This document shows positions 7,539 to 16,415 of a stretch of DNA of 64,000 bases, piece by piece. The DNA lies in contig NZ_BBJJ01000022.1 in NCBI RefSeq assembly GCF_000739815.1, positions 60,612 through 124,611 on the forward strand. The letters run 5' to 3'. A model generated the notes under the pieces. It was given only the letters and a program-made list of their open reading frames with translations. It was not told the DNA's origin and did not search any database. Position numbers and translations under genes: made by a program. The stretch comes from Paraburkholderia mimosarum LMG 23256 = NBRC 106338. Lineage in GTDB: Bacteria; Pseudomonadota; Gammaproteobacteria; Burkholderiales; Burkholderiaceae. The first letter of the stretch is position 1. Every line of letters starts with the position of its first letter.

Positions 7539-10500
7539 TCCCGCGCCGCGAACACGAAGCCGGCGGCGCGCGCTGGACCGACCTGTTCATCGAGCGCCCG
7601 GTGCTGGCCGTGACTCTGGGTCTGCTGATCCTGCTCGTCGGCGCGCGCGCACTGATGGCGTTGCCGGTCCGGCAATACCCGGCGCTCGAAAGCGCGACGA
7701 TTAGCGTCGAGACCGGCTACCCCGGCGCATCGCAAACGCTGATGCAAGGCTTCGTCACGGCGCCCATCGCGCAGTCGATCGCGACCGCGGAAGGCATCGA
7801 CTATCTCACCTCGACGACGACGCAAGGCAGAAGCGTCGTGAAGGCGCGGCTGCGCCTCGGCGCGGATTCGGACCGCGCGATGACCGAAGTCCTGGCGAAG
7901 GTGCAGCAGGTCAAATACAGGCTACCGGTCGAAGCGAACGATCCGGTCATCACCAGGCTCACGGACGCGCCGACCGCCGTCATGTACCTCGGCTTCGCGA
8001 GCGACACGCTGTCTGTGCCCGAAATTACCGACTTCGTGGTGCGTGTCGCACAGCCGCTCGTGAGCGCCGTGCCCGGCGTCGCGTCCGCGGACATCCTCGG
8101 CGGCCGCAACCTCGCGATGCGCGTGTGGATCGACGCGGCGCGCCTCGCGGCGCACGGGCTGAGCGCGGGCGAGATCGCGGCGGCGCTCAAGGCGAACAAC
8201 GTGCAGGCGGCGCCGGGTCAGGCGAAAGGCGCGCTGACGGCCGCGGACATCGCCGCGAACACCGATCTCGGCGACCCGCGCTCGTTCGGCGAACTCATCG
8301 TGAAAACCGGCGGCTACGACCATGGCGTCGTAAGGCTCAAGGACGTGGCGTCCGTCGCAACGGGCGGCCAGAACGACGACTCGAGCGCGCTGATGAACGG
8401 CCACCGCGCCGTTTACATCGCGGTGAACGCTACGCCTGCGGGCAATCCGCTCGAGATCGTGCGCGGCATCGAGGCACTGCTGCCCCAGATGGAACGTACG
8501 AAGCCCGAAGGCCTCGCCATCGCGAACGGCTTCGACGTCGCCCGCTTCATTCATGCGTCGATCGACGAGGTTTGCGTCACGCTCGCCGAAACGGTCGCCA
8601 TCGTCGTGGTCGTGATCTTCGTGTTTCTCGGCTCGCTGCGCGCGGTCTTCGTGCCCGTGGTCGCGATTCCGCTGTCGCTCGCCGGCACCGCGTTGTTGAT
8701 GCTGGCCGCCGGGTTCTCGCTGAACATCCTGACCATGCTCGCGATGGTGCTGGCCATCGGCCTCGTCGTGGACGACGCGATCGTCGTTGTCGAGAACATT
8801 CACCGGCACGTCGAAGGTGGCATGGCGCCGCTGCGCGCTGCGCTCGTGGGCACGCGCGAGATCGTCGCGCCGGTCGTCGTAATGACGGGCACGCTGATTG
8901 CCGTCTACGCGCCCATCGGACTGATGGGCGGCCTGACCGGGTCGCTGTTTCGCGAATTCGCGTTCACGCTCGCGGGCGCCGTGTTGATGTCGGGCGTGGT
9001 CGCGCTCACGCTGTCGCCCATGCTCGGCGCGCAACTGCTCGCACGGGGCGTAGCCGCCTCGCGTCTCGAACGCGCGATCGAACGCGGGCTCGGGCAACTC
9101 ACTGCACGCTACCAGCGCGCGCTGCGTGCGTGCCTCGCGGCGCGGAGCGCAACGGTAGTGCTCGGCGTCGGTGTGATGGCCGTCATCGTACCGCTCGCGC
9201 TGGGGGCCAAACACGAGCTCGCGCCGCCCGAGGATCAAGGCTCTATCATGGCCGCGATCAAGGCGCCGAAGTACGCGAACCTCGATTACATGGAGCGCTA
9301 CGCGGCGGACATGGAACGCGTGTTCCGAACGTTGCCCGAGGCGGATACGAGTTTCATCCTGAACGGCTACAACGGCAACAACCTCGGCTTTGCCGGGGTC
9401 AACCTGGTGGACTGGTCCGGGCGCGAGCGCGGTGCGTTCGAATTGCAGTCGCTCGTGCAGGCCGGGGCAAACGGCATAACTGGCACCCAGGTATTCGCAT
9501 TCCTGCTGCCGGCATTGCCCGCGTCGAGCGGCGGTTTGCCGGTGCAGATGGTGTTGCTCGCGCCCGCAAGCTACCCGGAGCTGTTTGTGCAGATGGAGAA
9601 ACTGAAGGCGGACGCGACGAACAGCGGCTTGTTCGCGGCCATGGACACTGACCTCACATTCGACAGCCGCGCGATCAACGTCGACATCGACCGCGACGCG
9701 GCGAACGCGCTCGGCATCACGATGCAGCACATTGCCGAAACGTTCGCGCTGCTGGTCGGCGAAAACTATGTAAACCGTTTCAACCACGACGGGCGCGCAT
9801 ACGACGTAATTACGCAGGTCACGCGCAACGAGCGCCTCTCCGCCGATACGTTGAACCGCTACTACGTGAAGACTGCGTCGGGCGGGATGATTCCGCTGTC
9901 GACGGTCGTGCGCGTTTCGACGGGTCATCAACCCGCGATGCTCAACCAGTTCAACCAGATGAACGCGGTCACGTTTTCGGCGATACCGGCAGCAGGCGTG
10001 ACCATGGGCGAAGCGGTCGAATTCCTGCGCTCGCTGGACCTGCCTGCCGGCTATTCGATCGACTGGCTGGGCGAGTCGAGGCAATACGTGCACGAAGGCA
10101 ACCGGCTCATCGTGACGTTCGTGTTCGCGCTGATCCTGATCTTTCTCGCGCTCGCCGCGCAGTTCGAGAGCACGCGCGATCCGGTCGTGATTCTCGTGAC
10201 CGTGCCGCTCTCCGTCTGCGGCGCGCTCGTGCCGCTCTATCTGGGCTACGCGACGCTCAACATCTATACACAGATCGGGCTCGTGACGCTGATCGGTCTC
10301 ATCTCGAAGCACGGCATTCTGATGGTCAGCTTCGCGAACGACTTGCGGCGCGCCGAAGGGCTCGACCGCGCTGCCGCAATCGAGCGCGCGGCCGCGGTGC
10401 GGCTGCGCCCGATCCTGATGACCACGGCTGCGATGGTCGCGGGTATGGCGCCGCTGGTGTTCGCGAGCGGCGCAGGGGCAGCGAGCCGCTTCGCGATAGG

Positions 10501-10594
10501 CATCACGCTCGCGAGCGGCATGCTCGTGGGCACGGCGTTCACGCTGTTCGTGCTCCCGGTCGTCTACACGTACGTCGCCGCGAAACGCGCGTAG
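7535..10594 (+). CDS. RND efflux pump, HAE1-type inner-membrane subunit
   Basis: 1019 residues, full length for the AcrB/MexB-like family. The first transmembrane helix follows FIERPVLAVTLGLLILLVGA. The proton-relay region LAIGLVVDDAIVVVENIHRH carries the paired aspartates of TM4. Two periplasmic porter halves (residues about 40-330 and 550-860) and twelve membrane helices can be traced, and the C-terminus ends FTLFVLPVVYTYVAAKRA. It is a proton-driven exporter that needs an outer-membrane factor. None follows within the operon: the next gene is a TPR protein 216 bases away. In the toxoflavin export operon this position is toxH and an outer-membrane gene toxI should follow, so the channel is either lost or supplied elsewhere. 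Confidence 0.9.
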   Translation: MIPRREHEAGGARWTDLFIERPVLAVTLGLLILLVGARALMALPVRQYPALESATISVETGYPGASQTLMQGFVTAPIAQSIATAEGIDYLTSTTTQGRSVVKARLRLGADSDRAMTEVLAKVQQVKYRLPVEANDPVITRLTDAPTAVMYLGFASDTLSVPEITDFVVRVAQPLVSAVPGVASADILGGRNLAMRVWIDAARLAAHGLSAGEIAAALKANNVQAAPGQAKGALTAADIAANTDLGDPRSFGELIVKTGGYDHGVVRLKDVASVATGGQNDDSSALMNGHRAVYIAVNATPAGNPLEIVRGIEALLPQMERTKPEGLAIANGFDVARFIHASIDEVCVTLAETVAIVVVVIFVFLGSLRAVFVPVVAIPLSLAGTALLMLAAGFSLNILTMLAMVLAIGLVVDDAIVVVENIHRHVEGGMAPLRAALVGTREIVAPVVVMTGTLIAVYAPIGLMGGLTGSLFREFAFTLAGAVLMSGVVALTLSPMLGAQLLARGVAASRLERAIERGLGQLTARYQRALRACLAARSATVVLGVGVMAVIVPLALGAKHELAPPEDQGSIMAAIKAPKYANLDYMERYAADMERVFRTLPEADTSFILNGYNGNNLGFAGVNLVDWSGRERGAFELQSLVQAGANGITGTQVFAFLLPALPASSGGLPVQMVLLAPASYPELFVQMEKLKADATNSGLFAAMDTDLTFDSRAINVDIDRDAANALGITMQHIAETFALLVGENYVNRFNHDGRAYDVITQVTRNERLSADTLNRYYVKTASGGMIPLSTVVRVSTGHQPAMLNQFNQMNAVTFSAIPAAGVTMGEAVEFLRSLDLPAGYSIDWLGESRQYVHEGNRLIVTFVFALILIFLALAAQFESTRDPVVILVTVPLSVCGALVPLYLGYATLNIYTQIGLVTLIGLISKHGILMVSFANDLRRAEGLDRAAAIERAAAVRLRPILMTTAAMVAGMAPLVFASGAGAASRFAIGITLASGMLVGTAFTLFVLPVVYTYVAAKRA

Positions 10595-10810
10595 GCGCAA
10601 CCGCGTCTGTGGGCGCCGATCCGTCAATTGCCGTTCGAAAGGCCGCGATTCGCGGCGCGCTCGCGGAGACCGAAACCGCCAGGCAGTATCATTGGGGGTT
10701 GGAGTCGCTGCAGCGCAACCTGCACGGCCCTTCCCATTGACGCGTCGCCCGCCACCCGATCGATTCGATGACTCGCGGCGGATCACGCAGCACAACGGAC
10801 CTTCTCGTCG

Positions 10811-11563
10811 ATGCGCATTTTCGGAATCAGCCTTTACGTCATCATCGCCCTGCTCTTCGCGGTGCATGCGATTCGCAACCAGCAGAACATGTACTGGCTG
10901 CTGATCCTGTTTCTTTTTCCTGGTCTTGGCAGCCTCGTCTACTTCTTCGTTATCTACTTGCCCTCGCTGCGCCAGTCGCGCGGGGCCAGGGCGACGTCAA
11001 GGGCCATCTCGCAGCTCGTCGATCCCAATCGCGCGGTGCGCGAGGCGCGCACGGATTTCGACCGCGCGCCGACCGTCGCGCATCGCATGCGGCTGGGAGC
11101 CGCGCTGCTCGATGCCGGCAACGCCGCCGAAGCGCTGGAGCACTATCAGGCCGCCGCCAGCGGGCCGTTCGCGTCCGATCCGGCCTTGCTCGAAGGGCTG
11201 GCGCGTGCACAGTTCGCCAACGGCAATGCCGCGGCCACACAGGAGACGCTGGAAAAGCTGTTCGCCGTGCAACCGGCCGCCCGCCAGCAACCGGATCCGT
11301 CCTTGCTGTATGCACGGGCCCTGGCCGCGACAGGGGCACCGGGCGCGCGTGCCGCGTTCGCAACCGCGCTCTCCTGCGCAAGCGACGCCGCACCGCGTTG
11401 CCTGTTCGCCGACTGGCTGGCGAAGCAGCCGGATCCAGCCGATCGCCAGCGCGCGCGCGAGCTTTATGCCGAAATCGTGCACGACGCGAAGCACTGGCCG
11501 CGCCATGCCCGCGAACACAATAGCGAGTGGCTCCAGCGGGCTCAGGCCGCGTTGAGCCGATAG
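10811..11563 (+). CDS. Membrane-anchored TPR protein
   Basis: 250 residues. Two N-terminal hydrophobic segments (ISLYVIIALLFAVHAI and YWLLILFLFPGLGSLVYFFV) are followed by helical repeats resembling TPRs: HRMRLGAALLDAGNAAEAL, ALLEGLARAQFANGNAA, then ARELYAEIVHDAKHWPRHA. The first segment resembles the phospholipase D-nuclease N-terminal membrane domain (two helices around an LFPGLG-type turn). The 216-base gap from the RND gene and weak ribosome-binding sequence suggest an independent transcript. It ends 3 bases before the convergent small gene. The function is unknown; it may be a scaffold at the inner membrane. Confidence 0.75.
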   Translation: MRIFGISLYVIIALLFAVHAIRNQQNMYWLLILFLFPGLGSLVYFFVIYLPSLRQSRGARATSRAISQLVDPNRAVREARTDFDRAPTVAHRMRLGAALLDAGNAAEALEHYQAAASGPFASDPALLEGLARAQFANGNAAATQETLEKLFAVQPAARQQPDPSLLYARALAATGAPGARAAFATALSCASDAAPRCLFADWLAKQPDPADRQRARELYAEIVHDAKHWPRHAREHNSEWLQRAQAALSR

Positions 11564-11566
11564 CGC

Positions 11567-11830
11567 TCAGTCGTCGAATTCGCCGGCTTGCAGCGCCTCG
11601 TCGAAGTCCGTGATCCAGGGGGCGAAGTGGTCGGTTTCGTAGGTGGCCGTCTTGCCGTTGGTGATCCGCGTTACGCAAACCTGCCGGAGCGGTCCGTTCT
11701 TCCCCTCACCAGCCGCGCTGGCGTTGTCCGAGATCCTGAACTCGCGCAGCTCGAGCCCCCGGCTGGCAAGCACGGCCTTGACGTCCTCCTGCTCGTCCCA
11801 GGAGAACTCGGCGAAGTCGTGGGCAGTCAT
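11567..11830 (-). CDS. Small conserved protein of unknown function
   Basis: 87 residues, acidic, with no membrane segment or signal peptide. MTAHDFAEFSWDEQEDVKAV begins the protein and YETDHFAPWITDFDEALQAG ends it. No catalytic motif is evident. It lies 22 bases downstream of the persulfide dioxygenase-rhodanese gene on the same strand and is probably co-transcribed with it. The ribosome-binding sequence (aggagac) is well placed before the ATG at 11828-11830. Confidence 0.65.
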   Translation of the reverse strand: MTAHDFAEFSWDEQEDVKAVLASRGLELREFRISDNASAAGEGKNGPLRQVCVTRITNGKTATYETDHFAPWITDFDEALQAGEFDD

Positions 11831-11852
11831 GTTCGTCTCCTCGAAGGCATCA

Positions 11853-12923
11853 TCAGCGGCTCCCTGGCGCGACCGGCAAACCCTCGGCCTTCCAGCGCAG
11901 CATCCCGCCAGCGAGATTGGCCACCTTGTCGAAGCCCGCCTTGCTCAGCAGCACGCTCGCCTGCGCAGACCGCACACCCGAGCGGCACACGGCCACGACG
12001 GGGCGCTCGCGGTCGAGTTCGTCGATCCGGGCCATCAACTGCGAGAGCGGCACGAGCTTCGCGTCGGGCAAGTGGCCGAGCGGGTCGATGAATTCGGGCG
12101 CCTCGCGCACGTCCACGATCTGCAACCCGGCCGCATGCTCCAGCAGCGCCATCGGCTCGATCTCCCATACGCCGCTAAAGCGCAGCGTGAGGGGCGCCCA
12201 GTCGGGCGACTCCTGAACCGGCGCCTCGCCTTCGGGCTTCCCGCAGCGCAGGTTGGCGGGCACCGCGACGGCCATCAGCTTGGGGTGCGGCAAATTCAGG
12301 TTATGCATGTAGCCCGCGAAATCGCCGAGATCGACGTCGCCACCCAGGCGCGGGTTGAAGCGCCGCTCTTCGGCCACGCTCGTGACCGTGATGCCGCGAT
12401 AGTCGTGCCCGGGATAAAGCAGGCAAGGGTCGGGCAGCGTGAGGATCTGCTCGCGCACCGACGTGAAAAGCGCCTGCGCGCTCCCGCCCTGGAAATCGGT
12501 ACGGCCGCAGCCGCGTATCAGCAGACTATCGCCGGTGAAGGCCATGCTCGCGTCGTCGAGCACATAGGTCAGACAGCCGCTCGTGTGGCCGGGCGTGGCG
12601 CGAACTTCCAGATAGCGCTTGCCGAACGAAACGCGGTCGCCATGCCGTAGCGGCAGGTCGACGCCCTCGGCGCCCACCACCGCGGCGAGCGCGATCCGGC
12701 TGCCGCAGCGCTCGCGCAAGCGCCATGCGCCCGTTACGTGGTCGGCGTGCACGTGGGTGTCTAACGTCGTCTGAAGCCGCAGGCCCAACTCCTGCAAGAG
12801 CGCGAGATCGCGCGGCACCTGCTCGTAGACGGGGTCGACCAGCAGCGCTTCGCCGCTTTCAGCGTCGCCGAGCAGGTAGGTGTAAGTGGACGATACGGGG
12901 TCGAAAAGCTGTCGAAAGATCAT
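11853..12923 (-). CDS. Persulfide dioxygenase-rhodanese fusion protein
   Basis: 356 residues from the ATG at 12921-12923, preceded by aggaag. Residues 1-240 are an ETHE1-type metallo-beta-lactamase fold: THVHADH at 56-62 (iron ligands), TPGHTSGCLTYVLDD, FTGDSLLIRGCGRTDF and LYPGHDYRG. Residues about 265-350 are a rhodanese domain with the active-site loop CRSGVRS. The family oxidises glutathione persulfide to sulfite and glutathione, and the rhodanese transfers sulfane sulfur to or from thiosulfate. This fusion architecture has been characterised from Burkholderia (Paraburkholderia) phytofirmans as PRF. It acts in cytosolic sulfide and persulfide detoxification. An upstream in-frame extension to 13019 lacks a ribosome-binding site and was not used. 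Confidence 0.92.
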   Translation of the reverse strand: MIFRQLFDPVSSTYTYLLGDAESGEALLVDPVYEQVPRDLALLQELGLRLQTTLDTHVHADHVTGAWRLRERCGSRIALAAVVGAEGVDLPLRHGDRVSFGKRYLEVRATPGHTSGCLTYVLDDASMAFTGDSLLIRGCGRTDFQGGSAQALFTSVREQILTLPDPCLLYPGHDYRGITVTSVAEERRFNPRLGGDVDLGDFAGYMHNLNLPHPKLMAVAVPANLRCGKPEGEAPVQESPDWAPLTLRFSGVWEIEPMALLEHAAGLQIVDVREAPEFIDPLGHLPDAKLVPLSQLMARIDELDRERPVVAVCRSGVRSAQASVLLSKAGFDKVANLAGGMLRWKAEGLPVAPGSR

Positions 12924-13157
12924 CGCGGCTTCCTCGGGCAAAAAGGCGGGGCGCGCTGTGCAGTATGCCCCATCCGGCCCGCCCCGGCGGCTCCTGGTGC
13001 ACAAAAGCTGCTGGCGCAAAAGCGCGCCAGAAGATCATGCGTGATGCCCTTACCCGCGTTTGTTCGACAGCGAACGAATGGGTGGCCATGGTGGAAGAAA
13101 CGCGGCCGTCAGCCGTTTATCAGCTATCCCGGGTGGGTTTTCACAAGGACGGAAATC

Positions 13158-13520
13158 ATGACCAGAATCTTGTTGTGCGTCGCAGCGGCTTGCTTGCTGC
13201 CGATCGCGGCGTTCGCGGAAGCGCCCAAGGTTGCCAACGGCATCGTCGTCGACGACGACGGTATGACGCTCTATACGTTCGACAAGGATACGGCGCAGGG
13301 CAAAAGCGCCTGCGCCGGCGCGTGCGCCGCCATGTGGCCCGCCGCGCTCGCCGATCCCTACGACAAGGCCAGCGGCGACTGGGGGCTCATCGCTTCCGCG
13401 GACGGGAAGCATCAATGGACCTACAAGGGCCACCCCCTCTATCGCTACGCCAAAGACACGCGGGCAGGACAGACGAATGGCGACGGCTTCAAGGACATGT
13501 GGCATGTCGCAAAGCCTTGA
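13158..13520 (+). CDS. Secreted COG4315-type (Lipoprotein_15) repeat protein
   Basis: 120 residues. A Sec signal peptide (ILLCVAAACLLPIAAFA) is followed by two copies of the family repeat. The first reads GMTLYTFDKDTAQGKSAC with SACAGACAAMWPA, the second HQWTYKGHPLYRYAKDTR with a terminal GFKDMWHVAKP. There is no lipobox cysteine at the cleavage site, so it is probably soluble in the periplasm. Members of this family are common in Burkholderiaceae and their role is unknown. A terminator-like hairpin follows at 13560-13593, between this gene and the convergent actP. Confidence 0.85.
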   Translation: MTRILLCVAAACLLPIAAFAEAPKVANGIVVDDDGMTLYTFDKDTAQGKSACAGACAAMWPAALADPYDKASGDWGLIASADGKHQWTYKGHPLYRYAKDTRAGQTNGDGFKDMWHVAKP

Positions 13521-13559
13521 CATTACTTCGACATGCTAATCGATTGCAGATTGACGGAA

Positions 13560-13593
13560 GGAGGCGCCGCAGATGCGTCGCCCCCTCCCTTTT
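13560..13593 (+). terminator. Imperfect hairpin with short T-run
   Basis: GGAGGCG at 13560-13566 pairs with CGCCCCCTCC at 13579-13588 with one bulge, followed by TTTT. It lies between convergent genes, 40 bases after the secreted protein stop and 66 before the actP stop, where a terminator is expected. Confidence 0.45.
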
Positions 13594-13658
13594 GAATCTC
13601 TTCGATAGTCGACCTCGCCGAGTCGCGACGCCGCCCCTTCGAAGGGTACCAGGCCTCG

Positions 13659-15320
13659 TTAGTGGCTCGCGCCCTCCACCGCGCCGATGCCGGTTTCCGA
13701 GCGCACGCTCTGCGCCTCGAACCCGGCGTGGTCGATCCGTGCGCGAGCGGACTTGTCGGTCACCGAGAAGATCCAGATGCCGGCGAAGCCGATCGCCATC
13801 GAAAAGAGCGCGGGCGAAGCGTACGGAAACGGTGCGTTCGCATAGTGGAATACATCGACCCACACGGCCTTGGAGAGGACCGTCAGCAGCACCGCCGAGA
13901 GCAGCCCAAGGAAGCCGCCGATGGTGGCGCCGCGCGTCGTGCAGCCGCGCCACAGCACGGACATGAACAGGACCGGGAAATTGGCCGAGGCCGCGACTGC
14001 GAAGGCGAGCGACACCATGAACGCGATGTTCTGCTTTTCGAACACGATGCCCAGCACGACCGCAACGATGCCCAGCACGACCGTGGTGAAACGCGAAACG
14101 CGCAGTTCGCTCTCGCTCGATGCCTTGCCGTGCTTGAGCACGGTCGCATACAGATCGTGCGACACGGCCGAAGCACCGGCGAGCGTGAGGCCAGCGACGA
14201 CCGCGAGGATGGTCGCGAAGGCGACGGCCGAGATGAAACCGAGGAACACATTGCCGCCGACCGCATTCGCCAGATGCACGGCGGCCATGTTGGCACCGCC
14301 GAGCAGCTTGCCGCCCGCGTCCTTGAACACCGGATTCGTGCTCACCAGCACGATCGCGCCGAAGCCGATGATGAAGGTGAGGATGTAGAAGTAGCCGACC
14401 CAGGTGGTCGCCCAGAACACCGACTTGCGTGCTTCCTTCGCATTGGGAACGGTGAAGAAGCGCATCAGGATGTGCGGCAGGCCGGCCGTGCCGAACATCA
14501 GCGCCATGCCGAACGAGATCGCCGAGATCGGATCCTTGATGAAGTTGCCCGGCCCCATGATCGACGCCTTCTTCTCGTGCACTTCCACGGCCTTCGCGAA
14601 CAGCGCCTCGGGGCTGAAGTGGAATTGCCAGAGCACCATGAAAGCCATGAACGAGGCGCCCGCAAGGAGCAGGCACGCCTTGATGATCTGCACCCAGGTG
14701 GTCGCGGTCATGCCGCCGAAGAGCACGTACACCATCATTAGTGCGCCGACAATCACCACCGCGATCCAGTAGTCGAGGCCGAACAGCAGCTTGATGAGCT
14801 GTCCCGCGCCCACCATCTGCGCGATCAGGTAAAACGCCACCACGACGAGCGTGCCCGATGCGGCGAACGCGCGTATCGGGGCTTGCTTGAAGCGGTAGGC
14901 GGCCACGTCGGCGAACGTGAAGCGGCCGAGATTGCGCAGTCGTTCGGCCATCAGGAACGTGATGATCGGCCAGCCCACCAGAAAGCCGATCGAATAGATG
15001 AGGCCGTCATAGCCGTTCGCGTAGACCGCGGCCGAGATACCGAGGAACGACGCCGCAGACATGAAGTCGCCCGCGATCGCAAGGCCGTTCTGAAAACCGG
15101 TGATGCCGCCGCCCGCGGTATAGAACTCGGCGGCCGAGCGCGTCTTTCTGGCGGCCCATTTGGTGATGAACAGCGTGGCGATCACGAACAGCATGAACAT
15201 GCAGATCGCGGTCCAGTTGGTCGCCTGCTTGACCGCCTGGCCGAGGTCGGCACCGGCGGCGAAGCAACTGGCCGAAGCGGCGAGCAGCGCGTTTGCGGCG
15301 AGGAATTGTCGGGCTTTCAT
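13659..15320 (-). CDS. actP: Cation/acetate symporter ActP (solute:sodium symporter family)
   Basis: 553 residues from the ATG at 15318-15320. The signal-like N-terminus (FLAANALLAASASCFAAG) is kept, as in E. coli ActP (549 residues). Thirteen or so membrane helices follow; SSS-family landmarks include SAAEFYTAGGGITGFQNGLA, AGDFMSAASFLGISAAVYA and GTAGLPHILMRFFTVPNAKEA. It takes up acetate and other short monocarboxylates with a cation. The start overlaps the DUF485 gene stop by 4 bases (ATGA), the standard yjcH-actP pairing. It ends at 13659, facing the secreted protein gene. Confidence 0.93.
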   Translation of the reverse strand: MKARQFLAANALLAASASCFAAGADLGQAVKQATNWTAICMFMLFVIATLFITKWAARKTRSAAEFYTAGGGITGFQNGLAIAGDFMSAASFLGISAAVYANGYDGLIYSIGFLVGWPIITFLMAERLRNLGRFTFADVAAYRFKQAPIRAFAASGTLVVVAFYLIAQMVGAGQLIKLLFGLDYWIAVVIVGALMMVYVLFGGMTATTWVQIIKACLLLAGASFMAFMVLWQFHFSPEALFAKAVEVHEKKASIMGPGNFIKDPISAISFGMALMFGTAGLPHILMRFFTVPNAKEARKSVFWATTWVGYFYILTFIIGFGAIVLVSTNPVFKDAGGKLLGGANMAAVHLANAVGGNVFLGFISAVAFATILAVVAGLTLAGASAVSHDLYATVLKHGKASSESELRVSRFTTVVLGIVAVVLGIVFEKQNIAFMVSLAFAVAASANFPVLFMSVLWRGCTTRGATIGGFLGLLSAVLLTVLSKAVWVDVFHYANAPFPYASPALFSMAIGFAGIWIFSVTDKSARARIDHAGFEAQSVRSETGIGAVEGASH

Positions 15321-15622
15321 GCGGCCTCCCGCTTGATCCGGTCGGTGAGTTCGTCGTAGTTGCTGTTGGCGTGGCGCACGTAGAGGCCGGTGATCACCAC
15401 CGTGAACACGATCACGAAGAGCCCGATCGGCATGCCCCAGGTCATCACGCCCGCACCCATCCTCGCGGCAAGCAGACTCTTGTCGAAGGCGACGAGCAGC
15501 ACGTAGCCGTAGTAGACGACCAGCACGAGGGCGGTCAGCGTCCAGGCGAGCTTCGAGCGCTTTCGCACCAGTTCGCGATATGTCGCGCTCGATTTTATTT
15601 TCTCTGCGAGTTTGAGGTCCAT
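15317..15622 (-). CDS. DUF485 (YjcH-like) small membrane protein
   Basis: 101 residues with two transmembrane helices (LAWTLTALVLVVYYGYVLLVAF and GLFVIVFTVVITGLYVRHANS). A charged N-terminus contains SATYRELVRKRSKLAW, the DUF485 signature. It is translationally coupled to actP through a 4-base overlap and presumably forms part of the transporter complex, as yjcH does in E. coli. Its role has not been defined. An aggag-like sequence (taggagacgaag) precedes the ATG. Confidence 0.9.
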   Translation of the reverse strand: MDLKLAEKIKSSATYRELVRKRSKLAWTLTALVLVVYYGYVLLVAFDKSLLAARMGAGVMTWGMPIGLFVIVFTVVITGLYVRHANSNYDELTDRIKREAA

Positions 15623-16037
15623 CTTCGTCTCCTATACGGGTATCTTCCACTGCCTGAAAGAACGCGTTCTTTCGGGCAGCGCCGGAACGATCAGCGAGCC
15701 ATATGAGTTGGGGATCCCCGTGCGGGGATGTGGCGCGATGCGCTCGGGCGCACGTTCTCAGCTGTTGTTCTTTCGATGCGCTCGTGAGTAAGTTAAAAGC
15801 GCCGGCTTACCCGGTTCTTACGGCGGGCGATTTCTTGCGGGAGGGTTTACGCGACATGCAACGGAAACGAAGCCACGAATCGCCTCGGTTTTTCTTCGCC
15901 GACGCGTCCCGGCCGCAACCGGTGATTGCTCACCATGGTGAGAAGGTTTCCTCCAGAAAGAGACTCAATCCACGAGCAACGCGCGCCGATAACCCGATCG
16001 GGCACAGCGTTGTACCCATATTTTCCAGAGGAAAACA
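15623..16037. promoter_or_regulatory. Intergenic region with inverted repeats upstream of DUF485-actP
   Basis: No gene is seen. A 26-base inverted repeat, GCCtGAAAGAACG/CGTTCTTTCgGGC (15652-15677, one mismatch), starts 30 bases before the DUF485 start and is a likely operator or leader hairpin. A stem ATCCCC-gtgc-GGGGAT lies at 15714-15729. A perfect 14-base palindrome, CTCACCATGGTGAG, lies at 15929-15942, about 100 bases before the small gene at 16038. Confidence 0.5.
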
Positions 16038-16247
16038 ATGACGATATCTTCCATCGGCGGCAACGCCGTCGCACAGCAGCATCCGTTGCCGCCAAACGTC
16101 TCGAAGGGCGGTGAAGCTGGCGAGGTGGGTCCTGACAGGGATGGCGACGCTGACGATAAGGCGTCGCAGGCGGCACCGACTGCATCGGCGCCCACCGTCA
16201 ATTCCAGTGGCCAGACGATCGGTCAACTGATTAACGTCAAGGCGTGA
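16038..16247 (+). CDS. Small hypothetical protein (69 residues)
   Basis: A ribosome-binding sequence (agagga) lies 6-11 bases before the ATG. The product is hydrophilic, Ala/Asp/Ser-rich, starts MTISSIGGNAVAQ and ends SGQTIGQLINVKA. It has no signal peptide or membrane segment and looks intrinsically disordered. Short proteins with a similar conserved start and an INVKA-like end occur in Burkholderiales, from memory only. It stands alone, with intergenic DNA on both sides, so it probably has its own promoter. The function is unknown. Confidence 0.5.
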   Translation: MTISSIGGNAVAQQHPLPPNVSKGGEAGEVGPDRDGDADDKASQAAPTASAPTVNSSGQTIGQLINVKA

Positions 16248-16415
16248 CGTAGCCTGGCAAGGGTGCCGGCGTCCGATTGATCCGTACGCTCGAATCGCAG
16301 TGAACCATCATCGACGATACATTCATCGAGACGCTGCGATTCGACATGCACTGCGGTGGATCGAACGCGCGTCGGCTTCAGCAGCAGCGAGTTCGCACTT
16401 CGACCTCGCCATACG

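Noticed and set aside
7922..10867. Very long open frame on the minus strand opposite the RND pump (over 900 codons)
   Set aside because: It is antisense to a full-length RND protein, is rich in Arg/His/Asp as mirror frames of GC-rich genes are, and has no ribosome-binding site or domain.
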